Positions 5,673 through 6,046 of a DNA stretch of 6,046 bases are shown piece after piece. This DNA comes from an uncultured Erysipelotrichaceae bacterium (lineage in GTDB: Bacteria; Bacillota_I; Bacilli_A; Erysipelotrichales; Erysipelotrichaceae). The stretch spans positions 1 through 6,046 of the forward strand of contig CADBMY010000261.1 of the NCBI GenBank assembly GCA_902795905.1, written 5' to 3'. A model generated the notes under the pieces. The model had not been told where the DNA came from. It saw only the letters and a list, made by a program, of their open reading frames with translations, and did not search any database. A program made the position numbers and the translations under genes. The first letter of the stretch is position 1. Every line of letters begins with the position of its first letter.

Positions 5673-6046
5673 TCAGCGATAGATCCAGTTGGAAGGGATC
5701 AGGAACAAATACGGAGCGGTAAAGACTGCCATGTTCAGTGCGATCGCCTTCACCTGCTTCGGTGTCAGGGACGGATCTCTTTTCAGCAGTGCCTTATCAA
5801 AGAAGTAGATACAGATACCGGAAAGCAGGATCGACACAATGACTGTGATCACTGCCGCCGGGTGATCATACAGCTTGAAGCCGCCGATCCCTAGCAGGAT
5901 ATCGTCAAGGATCGGATGTTTGATAATGGGTTCCAGAAACATCAGTCCAAGCAGAAATGTGGCACCGATAAAGTCTGATATAAATCCCAGAATACAGATG
6001 CCAACGGAATGCCTGCGTGCTGTCCTGCCGGGATCTTCTACCCCTA
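5673..6046 (-). CDS. Partial (5'-truncated) uncharacterised multi-spanning membrane protein
   Basis: The last 123 codons are present, ending in TGA 5675-5673. The frame stays open to the right edge beyond the internal ATG at 5942, and the extra 34 residues include a hydrophobic helix, so the gene starts outside the window. Three membrane segments are visible, in order: one spanning the ATG at 5942 (from SVGICILGF to LGLMFLEP), one containing AAVITVIVSILLSGICIYFF, and one containing IALNMAVFTAPYLFLIP. A polar, basic loop with LLKRDPSLTPKQ separates the last two. I do not recognise the family and assign no function. Its stop lies 20 bp before the acetyltransferase start, so the two genes probably form an operon whose promoter lies to the right of the window. 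Confidence 0.8.
   Translation of the reverse strand, partial: GVEDPGRTARRHSVGICILGFISDFIGATFLLGLMFLEPIIKHPILDDILLGIGGFKLYDHPAAVITVIVSILLSGICIYFFDKALLKRDPSLTPKQVKAIALNMAVFTAPYLFLIPSNWIYR

Noticed and set aside
5940..5942. ATG as the start of the right-edge membrane protein
   Set aside because: It falls inside a hydrophobic helix and the frame stays open to the window edge, so it is an internal Met.
1..6046. tRNA, rRNA, CRISPR array, transposase or IS ends
   Set aside because: No cloverleaf-like sequence, regularly spaced repeats, transposase motifs or terminal inverted repeats with target duplications were seen.

Overview
The base composition, Shine-Dalgarno-type ribosome sites and protein families (InlB-type repeat surface protein, TIR-TPR protein, GNAT enzyme) suggest a low-to-mid GC Firmicute, most likely a gut-type member of the Clostridia. 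No rRNA, tRNA or taxonomic marker is present, so this is inference. The window holds five protein genes, two of them cut by its edges, with no tRNA, rRNA, CRISPR array or insertion sequence that I can see.

Left part (1-1854, + strand): the 3' portion of a large secreted surface protein. It runs from a repetitive beta-rich, solenoid-like region through a Gly-rich linker, a Thr-Pro-Glu-Pro repeat and one InlB/Listeria-Bacteroides-type repeat to a C-terminal membrane helix with a charged tail. It converges on the next operon across a 97-bp gap that carries two hairpins; one of them looks like a shared, bidirectional terminator.

Centre (1952-4863, - strand): a tightly coupled two-gene operon and the most interesting part of the window. 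The promoter-proximal gene encodes a divergent TIR-like domain with a transmembrane helix and a short tail. The second encodes an intact-looking TIR domain, a transmembrane helix and a long TPR array. The two proteins are paralogous over the TIR, juxtamembrane and membrane regions. Only the larger one keeps the SARM1-like W-V-x-x-E catalytic helix; in the smaller one the aligned Trp and Glu are Ser and Lys. This suggests a membrane-bound, TIR-based signalling or defence pair made of an enzyme and a pseudo-enzyme.

The operon has a recognisable sigma-A-type promoter (TATAAT) and an upstream region with repeated TATCTTT words and an inverted repeat. The 264-bp gap upstream of it may hold the broken 3' end of another gene.

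Right part (5128-6046, - strand): a GNAT-family acetyltransferase sits 20 bp behind a partial, uncharacterised multi-spanning membrane protein that runs off the right edge. They are probably co-transcribed. I see no convincing terminator between the acetyltransferase and the TIR operon, so read-through is possible.
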